60,212 bases of DNA from Gottschalkia purinilytica (GTDB lineage Bacteria; Bacillota; Clostridia; Tissierellales; Gottschalkiaceae): positions 1 to 60,212 of the forward strand of contig NZ_LGSS01000018.1 in NCBI RefSeq assembly GCF_001190785.1. The letters run 5' to 3'. A model generated the notes under the pieces. That model saw nothing but the letters and a program-made list of their open reading frames with translations, was not told the origin of the DNA and made no database searches. This document shows, one piece after another, positions 1-9,675 of the stretch. How positions within the stretch are numbered: the first letter of the stretch is position 1; each line of letters opens with the position of its first letter. The position numbers were made by a program, and so were the translations under genes.

Positions 1-81
1 AGGGTATCCTAAAATCTTAGGAGGAAACTTAAACACCAAACCTTTTAGAAGCTTCTACTTCTATAAGTGGGAGTAGTTCAC
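1..81 (+). mobile_element. Right end of an IS200/IS605-family (TnpB-type) element, partial
   Basis: A 9-bp stem (CTTCTACTT at 52-60, loop CTAT, AAGTGGGAG at 65-73, two G-T pairs) is followed at once by TAGTTCAC ending at 81. From memory, this arrangement of a subterminal hairpin followed by GTTCAC is typical of the 3' end of clostridial and bacillar IS605/IS1341-like elements, where it is also the end of the omega RNA guide scaffold. The tnpB gene would lie to the left, outside the window. An open frame at 2-76 ends in TAG within the hairpin. The family call rests on this short end only. Confidence 0.5.
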
Positions 82-114
82 TGACATAGAATAGTTTTAA
101 GAATAAAATAGCTT

Positions 115-143
115 TTGATTATTAGAAATAGATCAACTATAGA
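115..143 (+). promoter_or_regulatory. Probable sigma-A promoter of azlCD
   Basis: TTGATT (115-120), a 17-bp spacer and TATAGA (138-143) lie just upstream of a strong ribosome site (AAGGAGG, 157-163). It sits outside the IS end, so azlCD is likely transcribed from its own promoter. Confidence 0.45.
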
Positions 144-170
144 TATACTAATATATAAGGAGGAATGCTT

Positions 171-890
171 GTGAAAAACATCCTTAAAAATAAAGATATT
201 AAGGAAGGACTTATTAGCTCTGTTCCTATAGTTATAGGGTATCTCTCTATATCTATAACTTTTGGAATCTTAGCAAAAAGTTCAAGCGTATCTTTTATAG
301 ATGCTATGTTGATGAGTGCCTTTGTATATGCAGGTGCAGGTCAATTTATGGCCATAAATCTAATGATATCAGGTATTGGAGCTGGAGAAATAATCTTTAC
401 TACATTACTTATAAATTTTAGATTCTTTCTTATAAGTGCTTCGTTTGTTAATAGACTAAATGAAAAGTTAGGAAAATGGAATTTGTTTATAGGACATACT
501 TTAACAGATGAAACATTTTCAATAATTTCTTTCAGAGAAAAAGAAATAAAAAAAGATTATGTAATACCTCTCCAAATTACGTCTTATTCTTCTTGGGTAA
601 TTGGAACGTTAATTGGATATATAGCAGGAGGACTACTTCCTAAAATTTTGATAGACAGTATGGGTATGGCTTTATATGCTATGTTTGTATCTATTCTAGT
701 TCCACAATTTAAAAAGAATTATAAAATAGCAATTCTAGTAGCATTGTCTGCTATTTTAAATACTCTGTTTACTTATTTTAATTTTTTACCACAAGGATGG
801 GGACTTATATTATCAATAGTTATATCTTCAGCAATAGGAGCTTCTTTATTTAAGGACGATAATAATTCAGGAGTGAATGATGATGAGTAA
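171..890 (+). CDS. azlC: AzlC family branched-chain amino acid exporter, large subunit
   Basis: An inner-membrane protein of 239 aa with several hydrophobic segments. The N-terminal region with the motif YAGAGQF (about residues 55-61) and the following membrane block are characteristic of AzlC, the large subunit of the AzlCD exporter of branched-chain amino acids and analogues such as 4-azaleucine. GTG at 171 is preferred: AAGGAGG at 157-163 leaves 7 nt, whereas the ATG at 165 would be only 1 nt away. It overlaps azlD by a few codons, as expected of a translationally coupled pair. The substrate is inferred from the family. Confidence 0.85.
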   Translation: MKNILKNKDIKEGLISSVPIVIGYLSISITFGILAKSSSVSFIDAMLMSAFVYAGAGQFMAINLMISGIGAGEIIFTTLLINFRFFLISASFVNRLNEKLGKWNLFIGHTLTDETFSIISFREKEIKKDYVIPLQITSYSSWVIGTLIGYIAGGLLPKILIDSMGMALYAMFVSILVPQFKKNYKIAILVALSAILNTLFTYFNFLPQGWGLILSIVISSAIGASLFKDDNNSGVNDDE

Positions 891-1185
891 TACAAAGATA
901 ATAATTATAGGAATGATAATTGCTACAGGTATACCTAGATTATCACCATTTCTATTTAAGACTAAAGGAAATATGCCAGACTGGGTTAACAGATTTTTGA
1001 ACTTTGTACCATTTGCTGCAATAGGAGCATTAACAATCCCAGGGGCATTTACAGCAACTCCAGAAGTTCCTATGGCATCAGTAGTAGGATTTATAGCTGC
1101 TGCTATAGCTTCGTGGTATAAAGGTGGAATAATACTTCCTATTATAACTTCTATAGTGGCTACTTTTTTAGTATTGTATATATAA
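880..1185 (+). CDS. azlD: AzlD family small subunit of branched-chain amino acid exporter
   Basis: A protein of about 101 aa with four hydrophobic segments and the early motif IPRLSPF, typical of AzlD, which pairs with AzlC. Three consecutive ATG codons (877, 880, 883) follow CAGGAG at 868-873; 880 or 883 gives the best spacing and 880 is taken here. The azlC stop (888-890) lies inside the start region, so the two genes overlap in different frames. A strong hairpin terminator follows, making azlCD a two-gene operon. Confidence 0.85.
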   Translation: MMSNTKIIIIGMIIATGIPRLSPFLFKTKGNMPDWVNRFLNFVPFAAIGALTIPGAFTATPEVPMASVVGFIAAAIASWYKGGIILPIITSIVATFLVLYI

Positions 1186-1231
1186 TATTACTAGAAACTA
1201 ACTTATAACTATAGCTCTAATTAAAGTTAAG

Positions 1232-1290
1232 AAGCTTGTTGATAACTATGTTAATTTTGATATTTATAACTGTTATACAACAAGCTTTTG
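1232..1290 (+). terminator. Intrinsic terminator of azlCD
   Basis: AAGCTTGTTG (1232-1241) pairs with CAACAAGCTT (1278-1287), extended by GATAAC/GTTAT inside, followed by a short T run. Confidence 0.7.
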
Positions 1291-1312
1291 TATTTTAAAT
1301 AATATTTAGTTG

Positions 1313-1531
1313 CTATGATTTCGATAAACTACTGACATCTGAAAATTTTAGATATTTGAACATGATACCTATAGTTATTAAAGAAGATATTAAATCTGAT
1401 ATAGGTGTACTAATCCAAACTCCTGTTACTCCCCAAAACTTAGGAAGAATTACTAACAATGGTATCAATATAATAACTTGTCTTAATAAAGATAAAATTA
1501 CTGATATATAATTTATGACAACATTAGTCAA
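1313..1531 (-). pseudogene. C-terminal remnant of a MATE family efflux transporter
   Basis: The 72-codon minus-strand frame reads like the last sixth of a MATE (multidrug and toxin extrusion) transporter: a membrane helix with SLLRQ, then ILPKFWGVTGVWISTPISD and a final helix. This matches the conserved loop between the last two helices of the NorM/DinF group. The frame is closed upstream by a stop at about 1541-1543 and has no ribosome site. The rest of the gene is missing; the SAM riboswitch promoter begins about 140 bp away. It is read as a decayed gene trapped between azlCD and the methionine operon, not an expressed peptide. Confidence 0.7.
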
Positions 1532-1667
1532 AGTAACTAATTAAATAAATTCACTTTATTGCATAATTAAAAATTATATAAAAGTGATAAATGCTATCAA
1601 TAAGCGTGGTAAATAGAGATAAAATTCAAAAGCCTTTGTTAATCCTGAAAAAACTTATAAATAAATG

Positions 1668-1696
1668 TTGACATATTTATACACAGTTGATATAAT
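1668..1696 (+). promoter_or_regulatory. Consensus promoter of the SAM-riboswitch methionine operon
   Basis: A perfect TTGACA (1668-1673), 17-bp spacer and perfect TATAAT (1691-1696), placed about 35 bp before the riboswitch aptamer. The strength suits an operon controlled by transcription attenuation. Confidence 0.8.
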
Positions 1697-1730
1697 CATT
1701 CCTAACAAAGAAACGTAATTTAATATAACT

Positions 1731-1832
1731 CTTATCGAGAGTGGTGGAGGGAACTGGCCCTGAGAAACCCGGCAACCCAAAGGAAACTTCCTTGAAGGTG
1801 CTAAATCCAGCAGGTATATCCTGAAAGATAAG
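1731..1832 (+). promoter_or_regulatory. SAM-I (S-box) riboswitch aptamer
   Basis: P1 is formed by CTTATC (1731-1736) and GATAAG (1827-1832). The conserved cores of the S-box are present in order: GAGGGAACTGGCCC, TGAGAAACCCGGCAACC, AAGGTGCTAAATCCAGCAGG and the closing GATAAGA. SAM binding should stabilise P1 and allow the downstream terminator to form, shutting off metY-metF-metH when SAM is plentiful. Confidence 0.95.
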
Positions 1833-1848
1833 ATCAGAGAACGAACTC

Positions 1849-1884
1849 AAACCTTCCTGTTTTATCTAGCAGGAAGGTTTTTTT
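1849..1884 (+). terminator. Riboswitch-controlled terminator (expression platform)
   Basis: AAACCTTCCTG (1849-1859) pairs with CAGGAAGGTTT (1870-1880), followed by a T run to 1884. It directly follows the SAM-I aptamer and precedes metY. Confidence 0.9.
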
Positions 1885-1932
1885 AGTTAGTTTGCAGATG
1901 AATCAGTTGAACGAAGAAATAAGAGTATTTAG

Positions 1933-3246
<1,314 letters not shown>

Positions 3247-3288
3247 ATTTATAAAAGGGGTATAACGAACTTAAGGAGTGTGAAATGT

Positions 3289-4179
3289 ATGTTCATAAAG
3301 GATTTGTATGATAAAAAGAAGCCTATTGTCTCGTTTGAGATATTTCCTCCAAAGAGAGATTATGACATAGACACAGTATATGAAACTATACAAGACTTAA
3401 GAGATTTAAATCCAGATTATATAAGTGTGACTTATGGAGCAGGGGGAGTAGGAAGTAGCGATAAGACACTTGAGATAGCTTCTTTAGTGAAGAACAAATA
3501 TGGAATAGAGGCTTTGGCACATCTCACTTGTATAACTTCAGATAAAGTAAAAACAAAGGCAGTTATAGAAGACTTGAAAAAACATAATATTGAAAATATA
3601 TTGGCTTTAAGAGGGGACATCCCAGAAGGATTTGAACTGGAAGATGATAGAGATTATAGTTATGCTAAGGATCTTATTAAAGATATAAAAGAAATTGGAG
3701 GATTTTGTATAGGGGCTGCTGCTTATCCTGAAGGACATATAGAGTGTGATAAGTTAAATGATAGTTTGATTCACTTGAAAGAAAAAGTCGATGCAGGAGC
3801 AGAGTTTTTAATTACTCAACTTTTCTTTGATAATGATATATTTTACAAATTCTTAGAAAAAGCAGAAAAACACTCAATAAACGTACCAATAGTTGCAGGG
3901 GTTATGCCGATATTAAGTAGGAGTCAAGTTGAAAAAATGATTTTTATGTGTGGAGCTTCATTACCTTCAAGAATTATAAAAATATTAAATAAATATGAAG
4001 GAGATTCGGAAAGTTTAAAGAAAGCAGGTATAGAACATGCTGCAAGACAAATTGATGATCTTATAAGAAATGGAATAGATGGAGTTCATATATATACAAT
4101 GAATCAACCTGAAATAGCTAGAGAAAATGTTAGAAGAATAGAGAGCTTAAAAGAACAATTATTGAAACAAAGTATTTAG
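3289..4179 (+). CDS. metF: Methylenetetrahydrofolate reductase (MetF type)
   Basis: Reduces 5,10-methylene-THF to 5-methyl-THF, the methyl donor for MetH. The 296-aa product begins with the family signature SFEIFPPK, followed by SVTYGAGG and the repeated barrel segments (HLTC, LALRGD, GAAAYPEGH, TQLFFD) of the FAD-dependent TIM-barrel reductase. ATG 3289 gives 10-nt spacing from AAGGAG (3273-3278); GTG 3280 in the same frame is too close. It lies between metY and the MetH reactivation gene in the SAM-riboswitch operon. Confidence 0.9.
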   Translation: MFIKDLYDKKKPIVSFEIFPPKRDYDIDTVYETIQDLRDLNPDYISVTYGAGGVGSSDKTLEIASLVKNKYGIEALAHLTCITSDKVKTKAVIEDLKKHNIENILALRGDIPEGFELEDDRDYSYAKDLIKDIKEIGGFCIGAAAYPEGHIECDKLNDSLIHLKEKVDAGAEFLITQLFFDNDIFYKFLEKAEKHSINVPIVAGVMPILSRSQVEKMIFMCGASLPSRIIKILNKYEGDSESLKKAGIEHAARQIDDLIRNGIDGVHIYTMNQPEIARENVRRIESLKEQLLKQSI

Positions 4180-4193
4180 TAGGAGTTGATAGT

Positions 4194-4883
4194 GTGAATA
4201 TCAATAGAGAGGAAGTTTTAAGATATCTAGGATATAAAGATCAAGAAATAGATAAAGATTTGAATAATCTTATTGATGATTGTATAGACGAAGCCAAAGC
4301 TATGTCAAAGTCTTTATACACATATAAAATATTTGAGATAGAGCCAAATGAATCTAAAAAAGAAATAAATGTACTAGGAACTAGTTTAACATTAAAAGGA
4401 AATGACATATATGAGCACCTTAAAGATGCTAAAAAGTGTGCTATAATGGCAGCGACATTAGGGGTTGTTTTTGACAATAAGGTCAGAATATTAGAGAGAT
4501 TTAATATGACTAAGGCGCTGATACTAGATTCTTGTGGAACGGATTGTATAGAAAAAGTATGTGATGAAGCAGAAGAAGAAATTAAAAAGATAGCCATGAA
4601 AGAAGGATTCATAACTAACTACAGATATAGTCCTGGATATGGTGACCTCTCTATTGATATCCAACAAAATATAATAAATATACTAAATGCCAATAAAATA
4701 ATAGGTCTTACTACTACAGAAAGCTGTATATTACTACCGAGAAAGTCTGTCACTGCTATAATAGGCTTTGTTGATAAAAATAGCGAGATAGTAGTAAAAA
4801 AAGGTTGCGAGTATTGTAGCAAGTTTCATAATTGCTTATATAGAAGGGACGGTGTCAGTTGTGGGAGTTACAGAACTAATTAA
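4194..4883 (+). CDS. Stand-alone methionine synthase (MetH) reactivation domain protein
   Basis: A 229-aa protein resembling the B12-dependent methionine synthase activation domain (PF02965 type), which in most bacteria is the C-terminal part of MetH. Motifs include the central RYSPGYGD, where the activation domain binds SAM, followed by the IGLTTTESCILLPRKSVTAIIG segment, split here only for description. The C-terminal part has a CEYCSKFHNCLYR cysteine cluster, seen in clostridial detached forms. It reductively methylates inactive cob(II)alamin in MetH. GTG 4194 follows AGGAG at about 4181-4185. Its 3' end overlaps the metH start, consistent with a split MetH made as two coupled polypeptides. 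Confidence 0.8.
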   Translation: MNINREEVLRYLGYKDQEIDKDLNNLIDDCIDEAKAMSKSLYTYKIFEIEPNESKKEINVLGTSLTLKGNDIYEHLKDAKKCAIMAATLGVVFDNKVRILERFNMTKALILDSCGTDCIEKVCDEAEEEIKKIAMKEGFITNYRYSPGYGDLSIDIQQNIINILNANKIIGLTTTESCILLPRKSVTAIIGFVDKNSEIVVKKGCEYCSKFHNCLYRRDGVSCGSYRTN

Positions 4884-7236
4884 ATCAAACTTTTTATTAT
4901 TTGATGGTGCTATGGGAACTATGCTCCAAAAATTAGGTCTTAAAACAGGAGAGCTTCCTGAAGTATACAATATAACTAAAAGAGATTTTATAAAAAGTAT
5001 TCATGAGAGCTATATAAAAGCTGGGTGTGACGTTATAAGTACAAATACTTTTCAAGCAAATGAATTAAAGCTTAAAGATTGTCCATATACTGTGGAAGAA
5101 ATAATAAAGGCAGCGGTAGAAATAGCTAAAGAAGCAAATCCAAAATATGTAGCATTAGATATAGGCCCATTAGGGCAATTAATGGAACCTATGGGGACAA
5201 CAAGCTTTGAAGAAGCTTATGAAATATTTAAAAGACAGGTAGTTGCAGGGGCTGAGGCTGGTGCAGATATTATACTAATAGAAACAATAGCTGACATATA
5301 CGAGGCTAAGGCTGCTGTATTAGCAGCTAAAGAAAATAGTAATCTACCTGTATTTTGTACGTTAACTTTTCAAGATGATGGAAGAACATTTGTTGGAACT
5401 GATCCATTAACTGCTACAGTAGTTTTACAAGGGTTAGGTGTAGATGCGCTAGGAGTCAATTGTTCGTTAGGACCTAAAGAACTTAAGCCTATTGTTGATG
5501 AAATGCTGAAGTATGCAAAAATTCCAGTGATGATACAACCAAACGCAGGTCTTCCAAAGATAAGAGATGGTGAGACTGTTTTTGATGTAAATCCTGAAGA
5601 ATTTGCAGGATACATAAAAGATATAGCAGAAAGTGGAGCTAGAATATTTGGAGGATGTTGCGGAACTAATCCTGACTTTATAAAAGAAGTTAGAAGTACA
5701 TTAGATAATCTAAATCCGGTAAAAGTTGATCCACAAATAATAACTGCTACTACTTCAGGATCAAAGACAGTAATACTTGATAATAAGACTACTGTTATAG
5801 GAGAAAGAATCAATCCTACAGGAAAGAAAAGATTAAAAGAAGCTTTAAGAACTGGAAACCTAGACTATATAATAGGCGAAGCAATAGATCAGACTAATGC
5901 AGGATCAGATGTTCTTGACATTAATGTTGGGTTACCAGAAATAGATGAAGTTGAAATGAGTAAAAAGGTTGTTCGTGAAGTACAAGGTGTTGTAAATTTA
6001 CCATTACAGATAGATAGTTCAGATCCAAAAGTAATAGAGGCAGCTGTAAGAAGGTATAACGGAAAACCTATGATAAACTCTGTAAACGGTAAAGAAGAGG
6101 TTATGAATGAAGTATTTCCAACAGTAAAGAAATATGGAGCTTTAATAGTAGGTCTTACATTAGATGAAGATGGAATTCCTGATACAGCGGAAGGAAGATT
6201 TAAGATAGCAGAAAAAATATTTAAAAGAGCTCAAGAGTTTGGAATATCTAAAGAGGATGTACTTATAGACTGCTTAGTGCTTACTGCTTCTGCTCAACAG
6301 GATCAAGTCATGGAGACTTTAAAAACTATAAAATTAGTTAAACAAAGACTTGGACTTAAAACTGTTCTAGGAGTAAGTAATGTTTCATTTGGTCTTCCAA
6401 ATAGAGAAATATTAAATAGTACTTATTTAGCAGCAGCATTTGGAGCAGGACTTGATGCACCTATTCTAAACCCACTTTCTGAAGAAGCTATGAAAATGGT
6501 ACATTCTTTTAGAGTGCTAAATAACGAAGATAAAGAGTCAAAATATTATATAGAGCAATATGGTAATGTTGAAAATAAGCAATCAATACAAGGAACTACA
6601 AAAACAGAAAAAGATTTAAAAGATATTATAACAGAAGGTAGAAAAGAAGAATCGGCACCTAAAGTAAAAGAACTTTTAAAAGAAAAGAAACCTATGGAAA
6701 TTATAGATAATTACTTTATTCCTGCACTAGATTTGGTAGGAGAAAGATTTGAAAAGGGAAAAATATTTTTGCCTCAGCTAATTCAATCAGCGGAAGCAGT
6801 TAAAAATGCCTTTGAAGTTATAAAAGAGCATCTAATAACTAATAGTGAAAATACAGTTTCTAAAGGAAAAATAGTTGTTGCTACAGTTAAAGGGGACATA
6901 CACGATATAGGTAAAAATATAGTGAAAATGCTACTTGAAAACTATGGATTTGATGTAATAGATTTGGGAAAAGATGTTCCAATAGAGGAAGTTGTGAGAG
7001 TTACTAAAGAAAATGATGTTAAGCTTGTAGGACTAAGTGCACTTATGACCACAACTGTTAAAAATATGGGGGATACAATAACAGCTTTAAGAAAAGAAGG
7101 AATAGAATGTAGTGTAATGGTAGGTGGAGCAGTACTTAACGAAGAGTATACAGAATTAGTAGGGGCTGATATGTATGCAAGGGATGCTAGAGAGAGTGTT
7201 AAAATAGCAAATAGATTTTTTGGAATAGAAGATTAA
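4861..7236 (+). CDS. metH: Cobalamin-dependent methionine synthase lacking the activation domain
   Basis: Transfers methyl from 5-methyl-THF through cobalamin to homocysteine. Domains in order: homocysteine-binding barrel with zinc ligands C201 and C266-C267 (GVNCS, GGCCG); pterin-binding barrel from about residue 300 (VIGERINPTGKK, DINVGLPEID, DSSD); B12 cap (about 580-665); B12-binding domain with D679-x-H681-xx-G684 (GDIHDIGKN), the lower axial histidine motif. At about 791 aa it stops after the B12 domain; the activation domain is the preceding gene. GTG 4861 or 4852 could start it; 4861 has better spacing from AAGGG at 4844-4848. Its cobalamin can be supplied by the cbi operon in this window. 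Confidence 0.92.
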   Translation: MGVTELIKSNFLLFDGAMGTMLQKLGLKTGELPEVYNITKRDFIKSIHESYIKAGCDVISTNTFQANELKLKDCPYTVEEIIKAAVEIAKEANPKYVALDIGPLGQLMEPMGTTSFEEAYEIFKRQVVAGAEAGADIILIETIADIYEAKAAVLAAKENSNLPVFCTLTFQDDGRTFVGTDPLTATVVLQGLGVDALGVNCSLGPKELKPIVDEMLKYAKIPVMIQPNAGLPKIRDGETVFDVNPEEFAGYIKDIAESGARIFGGCCGTNPDFIKEVRSTLDNLNPVKVDPQIITATTSGSKTVILDNKTTVIGERINPTGKKRLKEALRTGNLDYIIGEAIDQTNAGSDVLDINVGLPEIDEVEMSKKVVREVQGVVNLPLQIDSSDPKVIEAAVRRYNGKPMINSVNGKEEVMNEVFPTVKKYGALIVGLTLDEDGIPDTAEGRFKIAEKIFKRAQEFGISKEDVLIDCLVLTASAQQDQVMETLKTIKLVKQRLGLKTVLGVSNVSFGLPNREILNSTYLAAAFGAGLDAPILNPLSEEAMKMVHSFRVLNNEDKESKYYIEQYGNVENKQSIQGTTKTEKDLKDIITEGRKEESAPKVKELLKEKKPMEIIDNYFIPALDLVGERFEKGKIFLPQLIQSAEAVKNAFEVIKEHLITNSENTVSKGKIVVATVKGDIHDIGKNIVKMLLENYGFDVIDLGKDVPIEEVVRVTKENDVKLVGLSALMTTTVKNMGDTITALRKEGIECSVMVGGAVLNEEYTELVGADMYARDARESVKIANRFFGIED

Positions 7237-7245
7237 TATACTTAT

Positions 7246-7288
7246 ATGACTAGAATAATTGTCATCTTTTCAAAATTATTCTAGTCAT
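7246..7288. terminator. Perfect 15-bp stem-loop after metH without a U tract
   Basis: ATGACTAGAATAATT (7246-7260) and AATTATTCTAGTCAT (7274-7288) are exact complements around a 13-nt loop. It is placed 10 nt after the metH stop, where a terminator is expected, but neither strand has a run of T after it. It may protect the mRNA 3' end, work as a weak terminator, or be a protein-binding site. Confidence 0.5.
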
Positions 7289-7402
7289 GTAGAAAAATAA
7301 GTTATATAATAGATTAAAACCTAGTAAACAGATTAGGATATATAAATATAATAGAAAGTATATCTTATAATTAAATATAAAAAAGTAGCATATATTTAAG
7401 AG

Positions 7403-7447
7403 TTATTGTATATTGGCTAGCCAAAGTCAATAATAGTGTCCTATAAT
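7403..7447 (+). promoter_or_regulatory. Dyad operator and -10 box upstream of the sulfate assimilation operon
   Basis: A perfect 12-bp palindrome TTGGCTAGCCAA (7413-7424) is flanked by TTATTG (7403-7408) and CAATAA (7428-7433), giving a nested dyad of about 31 bp. TATAAT follows at 7442-7447; the -35 position (about 7419-7424) falls inside the palindrome and has no good TTGACA. The layout fits a transcription-factor site overlapping the -35 region. The regulator is unknown; LysR-type or CymR-like sulfur regulators are the obvious guesses. Confidence 0.5.
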
Positions 7448-7485
7448 TTAATGGGTTTATACAATCAATTTTAAGGAGGTTAAAA

Positions 7486-9048
7486 ATGTTTAAAGCACCA
7501 GAGTATACAAAGTCCTATATAGAAAATTATGAAGCTAAAGTTAAAGAGTACCAAGAAAAAGGTGAAAAAGAAGTACCATTTAAAAGCTTCGGAGCAGTTA
7601 CAGGAGTTTATCAAGAAAGAAGTGGAACTACCTATATGGTAAGACCTAGAACGCCAGGAGGAATTATTACACTAAAACAATTAAAAAAAGTAAGTGAAGT
7701 AGCAGATAAATATTCACATGGAGAGTTTAGATTCACAACTAGGCAAGATATACAATTTCATAAAGTGACAATAGAAAATACTATAAAAATAATGAAAGAA
7801 CTTATACCTGTAAATGTATATACAGTAGGAACAGGAGGGAACACTGCTAGGAATGTAGCTTGTTCACCACTTTCAGGGGTAGAAAAAGATGAAGCTTTTG
7901 ACGTTACACAATATGCTATGGAAACTACTAACTATGTAGTAAAAGATGAGAATAGTTGTAAGTTTCCTAGAAAATTCAAAATAGCTTACTCAAATAATGA
8001 GAAAGATACAGGAAGTGCTACATTTGCTGATTTAGGATTTGTAGCTAAGATAGAAAATGGTAAGAAACTATTTGAGGTATATGGTGGAGGTGGATTTGGT
8101 AGTGGACCAAGAATGTCACTTAAGCTTGAAGACTCAATAGAACCTAAGGATGTTTTATACTATGTAGAAGCTATGAAACAGTTTTTTTACGAAGAAGGAG
8201 ATAGAGAAAATAGACATAAGGCTAGAGTAAGACATATTGTTCATAGATTAGGAGAAGAAGAATTTAAAGATAGATTTAATAGATATTTAGAAGAAGCTAG
8301 AAAACTAGATAATCTAGAATTAAATATAGAAGAAAAGCAAGAAGAAAAACCTTGGAGAAAAAGTAAAAAAATAGATAGTAACATAGTAAGTGAAAATAAA
8401 ATAGAAGGATTATATTCGATATATATACATCCTAAGAGAGGAAATATAAGTACTAGTAATTTGAATAAGATAATAGATTTTATTGATAAGCTAGAATATG
8501 AAGTATCTATAAGATTAAGTCCAACTCAAGGATTTTATATAAGAGATTTAAATGGCGAAGATGCTGAGAAACTTTTAAACATAGTAAAAGACTTTGTATC
8601 TACTTATGACATAGATAACTCTATATCATGCGTGGGAGCAGATACTTGTAGAGTTGGGGTGAATTCATCGCAAACTTTACTTAAAAGTATTATTGATAGA
8701 TTTAAAGATGTTGATGATAATATCAAGTCACAGCTACCAAGAGTGTTTATTTCAGGATGTCCTAGCTCATGTGGTCAACACCAAAGGGGAATCATATCAT
8801 TTTCAGGTAAAATAAAGAAAATAGATGGAGAAGTAGTCCCTATATATTCAGTTTATTTCGGAGGAAAAGTTGGAGCTGGAGTAGCAACATTAGCAGAGCG
8901 CTATGGAGATATCATAGGCTCAAAAGTACCAGAATTCTTATATGATGTAGCTAATTTAAAGAAGGATTTAGGATATGAAGACTTTGAAAAGTTGGTAGAT
9001 GATAGAATAGAGGATTTGAAAGAACTAATTAGCAAATATTCAGTATAA
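7486..9048 (+). CDS. Siroheme/[4Fe-4S] sulfite reductase, ferredoxin-type (nitrite/sulfite reductase family)
   Basis: Reduces sulfite to sulfide by six electrons for cysteine and methionine synthesis. The 520-aa protein has the two ferredoxin-like half domains and the siroheme-[4Fe-4S] cysteines C382, C388 (CVGADTC), C425 and C429 (CPSSC). The siroheme-pocket arginine region RFTTRQDIQFH lies at about residues 83-93. Sequence alone does not separate nitrite from sulfite reductases; its place at the head of a cysC-apr-cysDN operon makes sulfite the likely substrate. A strong AAGGAGG lies before the ATG. Siroheme precursors come from cobA and the precorrin-2 dehydrogenase further on in this window. 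Confidence 0.85.
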   Translation: MFKAPEYTKSYIENYEAKVKEYQEKGEKEVPFKSFGAVTGVYQERSGTTYMVRPRTPGGIITLKQLKKVSEVADKYSHGEFRFTTRQDIQFHKVTIENTIKIMKELIPVNVYTVGTGGNTARNVACSPLSGVEKDEAFDVTQYAMETTNYVVKDENSCKFPRKFKIAYSNNEKDTGSATFADLGFVAKIENGKKLFEVYGGGGFGSGPRMSLKLEDSIEPKDVLYYVEAMKQFFYEEGDRENRHKARVRHIVHRLGEEEFKDRFNRYLEEARKLDNLELNIEEKQEEKPWRKSKKIDSNIVSENKIEGLYSIYIHPKRGNISTSNLNKIIDFIDKLEYEVSIRLSPTQGFYIRDLNGEDAEKLLNIVKDFVSTYDIDNSISCVGADTCRVGVNSSQTLLKSIIDRFKDVDDNIKSQLPRVFISGCPSSCGQHQRGIISFSGKIKKIDGEVVPIYSVYFGGKVGAGVATLAERYGDIIGSKVPEFLYDVANLKKDLGYEDFEKLVDDRIEDLKELISKYSV

Positions 9049-9069
9049 GAATATATAGGGGGAGTTTTT

Positions 9070-9675
9070 GTGGGAGAGTTAAAATCAGAAAATGTAGTAT
9101 GGCATAAGTTGAGTGTATCAAGAGACGATAGAGAAAACTTGTTAAAACAAAAAGGAGTACTTATATGGTTTACAGGTTTATCTGGTTCAGGAAAATCTAC
9201 TGTAGCTAATGCACTTCAAAATAAGCTATATGAAAAAGAAAAACTTACTTATATATTAGATGGAGATAATGTAAGACATGGACTTAATGGAGATCTAGGA
9301 TTCACTATAGAAGATAGAAAAGAAAATATAAGAAGAATAGGGGAACTTTCAAAGCTATTTGTAGATACAGGAATCATTACACTAGCTACTTTTATTTCTC
9401 CATTAAGAGAAGATAGAGAACAAGTTAGAAAACTTCTAAATGAAGATTTTATAGAAGTATATATAAAATGTCCTTTAGAAGTGTGCGAAAATAGAGATCC
9501 AAAAGAGCTTTATAAAAAAGCTAGAGATGGAAAGATAAAAAACTTTACAGGAATAGATTCTCCCTATGAAGAGCCAGAAAATCCAGAGATTACTGTTGAT
9601 ACAAGTGAACTTAGTATAGATGAGTGTATAGAAAAGATATTAGAATATTTAGTTTCTCATAAGAAGGTGATATAG
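9070..9675 (+). CDS. cysC: Adenylyl-sulfate (APS) kinase
   Basis: Phosphorylates APS to PAPS with ATP. The 201-aa protein has an intact Walker A (GLSGSGKST, residues 36-44), the APS-binding DGDNVRHGL, the [10 protein letters not shown] motif and the lid [10 protein letters not shown], so it should be active. GTG start follows AGGGGGAG. It ends with the TAG whose G starts aprA. The reductase encoded next uses APS, not PAPS, so the need for PAPS in this operon is not obvious; compare the inactive-looking second APS-kinase domain fused to CysN. Confidence 0.92.
   Translation: MGELKSENVVWHKLSVSRDDRENLLKQKGVLIWFTGLSGSGKSTVANALQNKLYEKEKLTYILDGDNVRHGLNGDLGFTIEDRKENIRRIGELSKLFVDTGIITLATFISPLREDREQVRKLLNEDFIEVYIKCPLEVCENRDPKELYKKARDGKIKNFTGIDSPYEEPENPEITVDTSELSIDECIEKILEYLVSHKKVI

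Noticed and set aside
1-81. T-box leader
   Set aside because: No T-box sequence (TGGNACCGCG) or specifier structure; the hairpin plus GTTCAC fits an IS end better.
4241-4612. 123-codon minus-strand frame
   Set aside because: Antisense to the MetH reactivation gene, with Ser/Ile-rich shadow composition.
5370-5813. 147-codon minus-strand frame inside metH
   Set aside because: Lies antisense to the conserved homocysteine-binding domain.
7486-9048. Assimilatory nitrite reductase
   Set aside because: Family cannot be split by motif, but the operon contains only sulfate genes and no nitrate genes.
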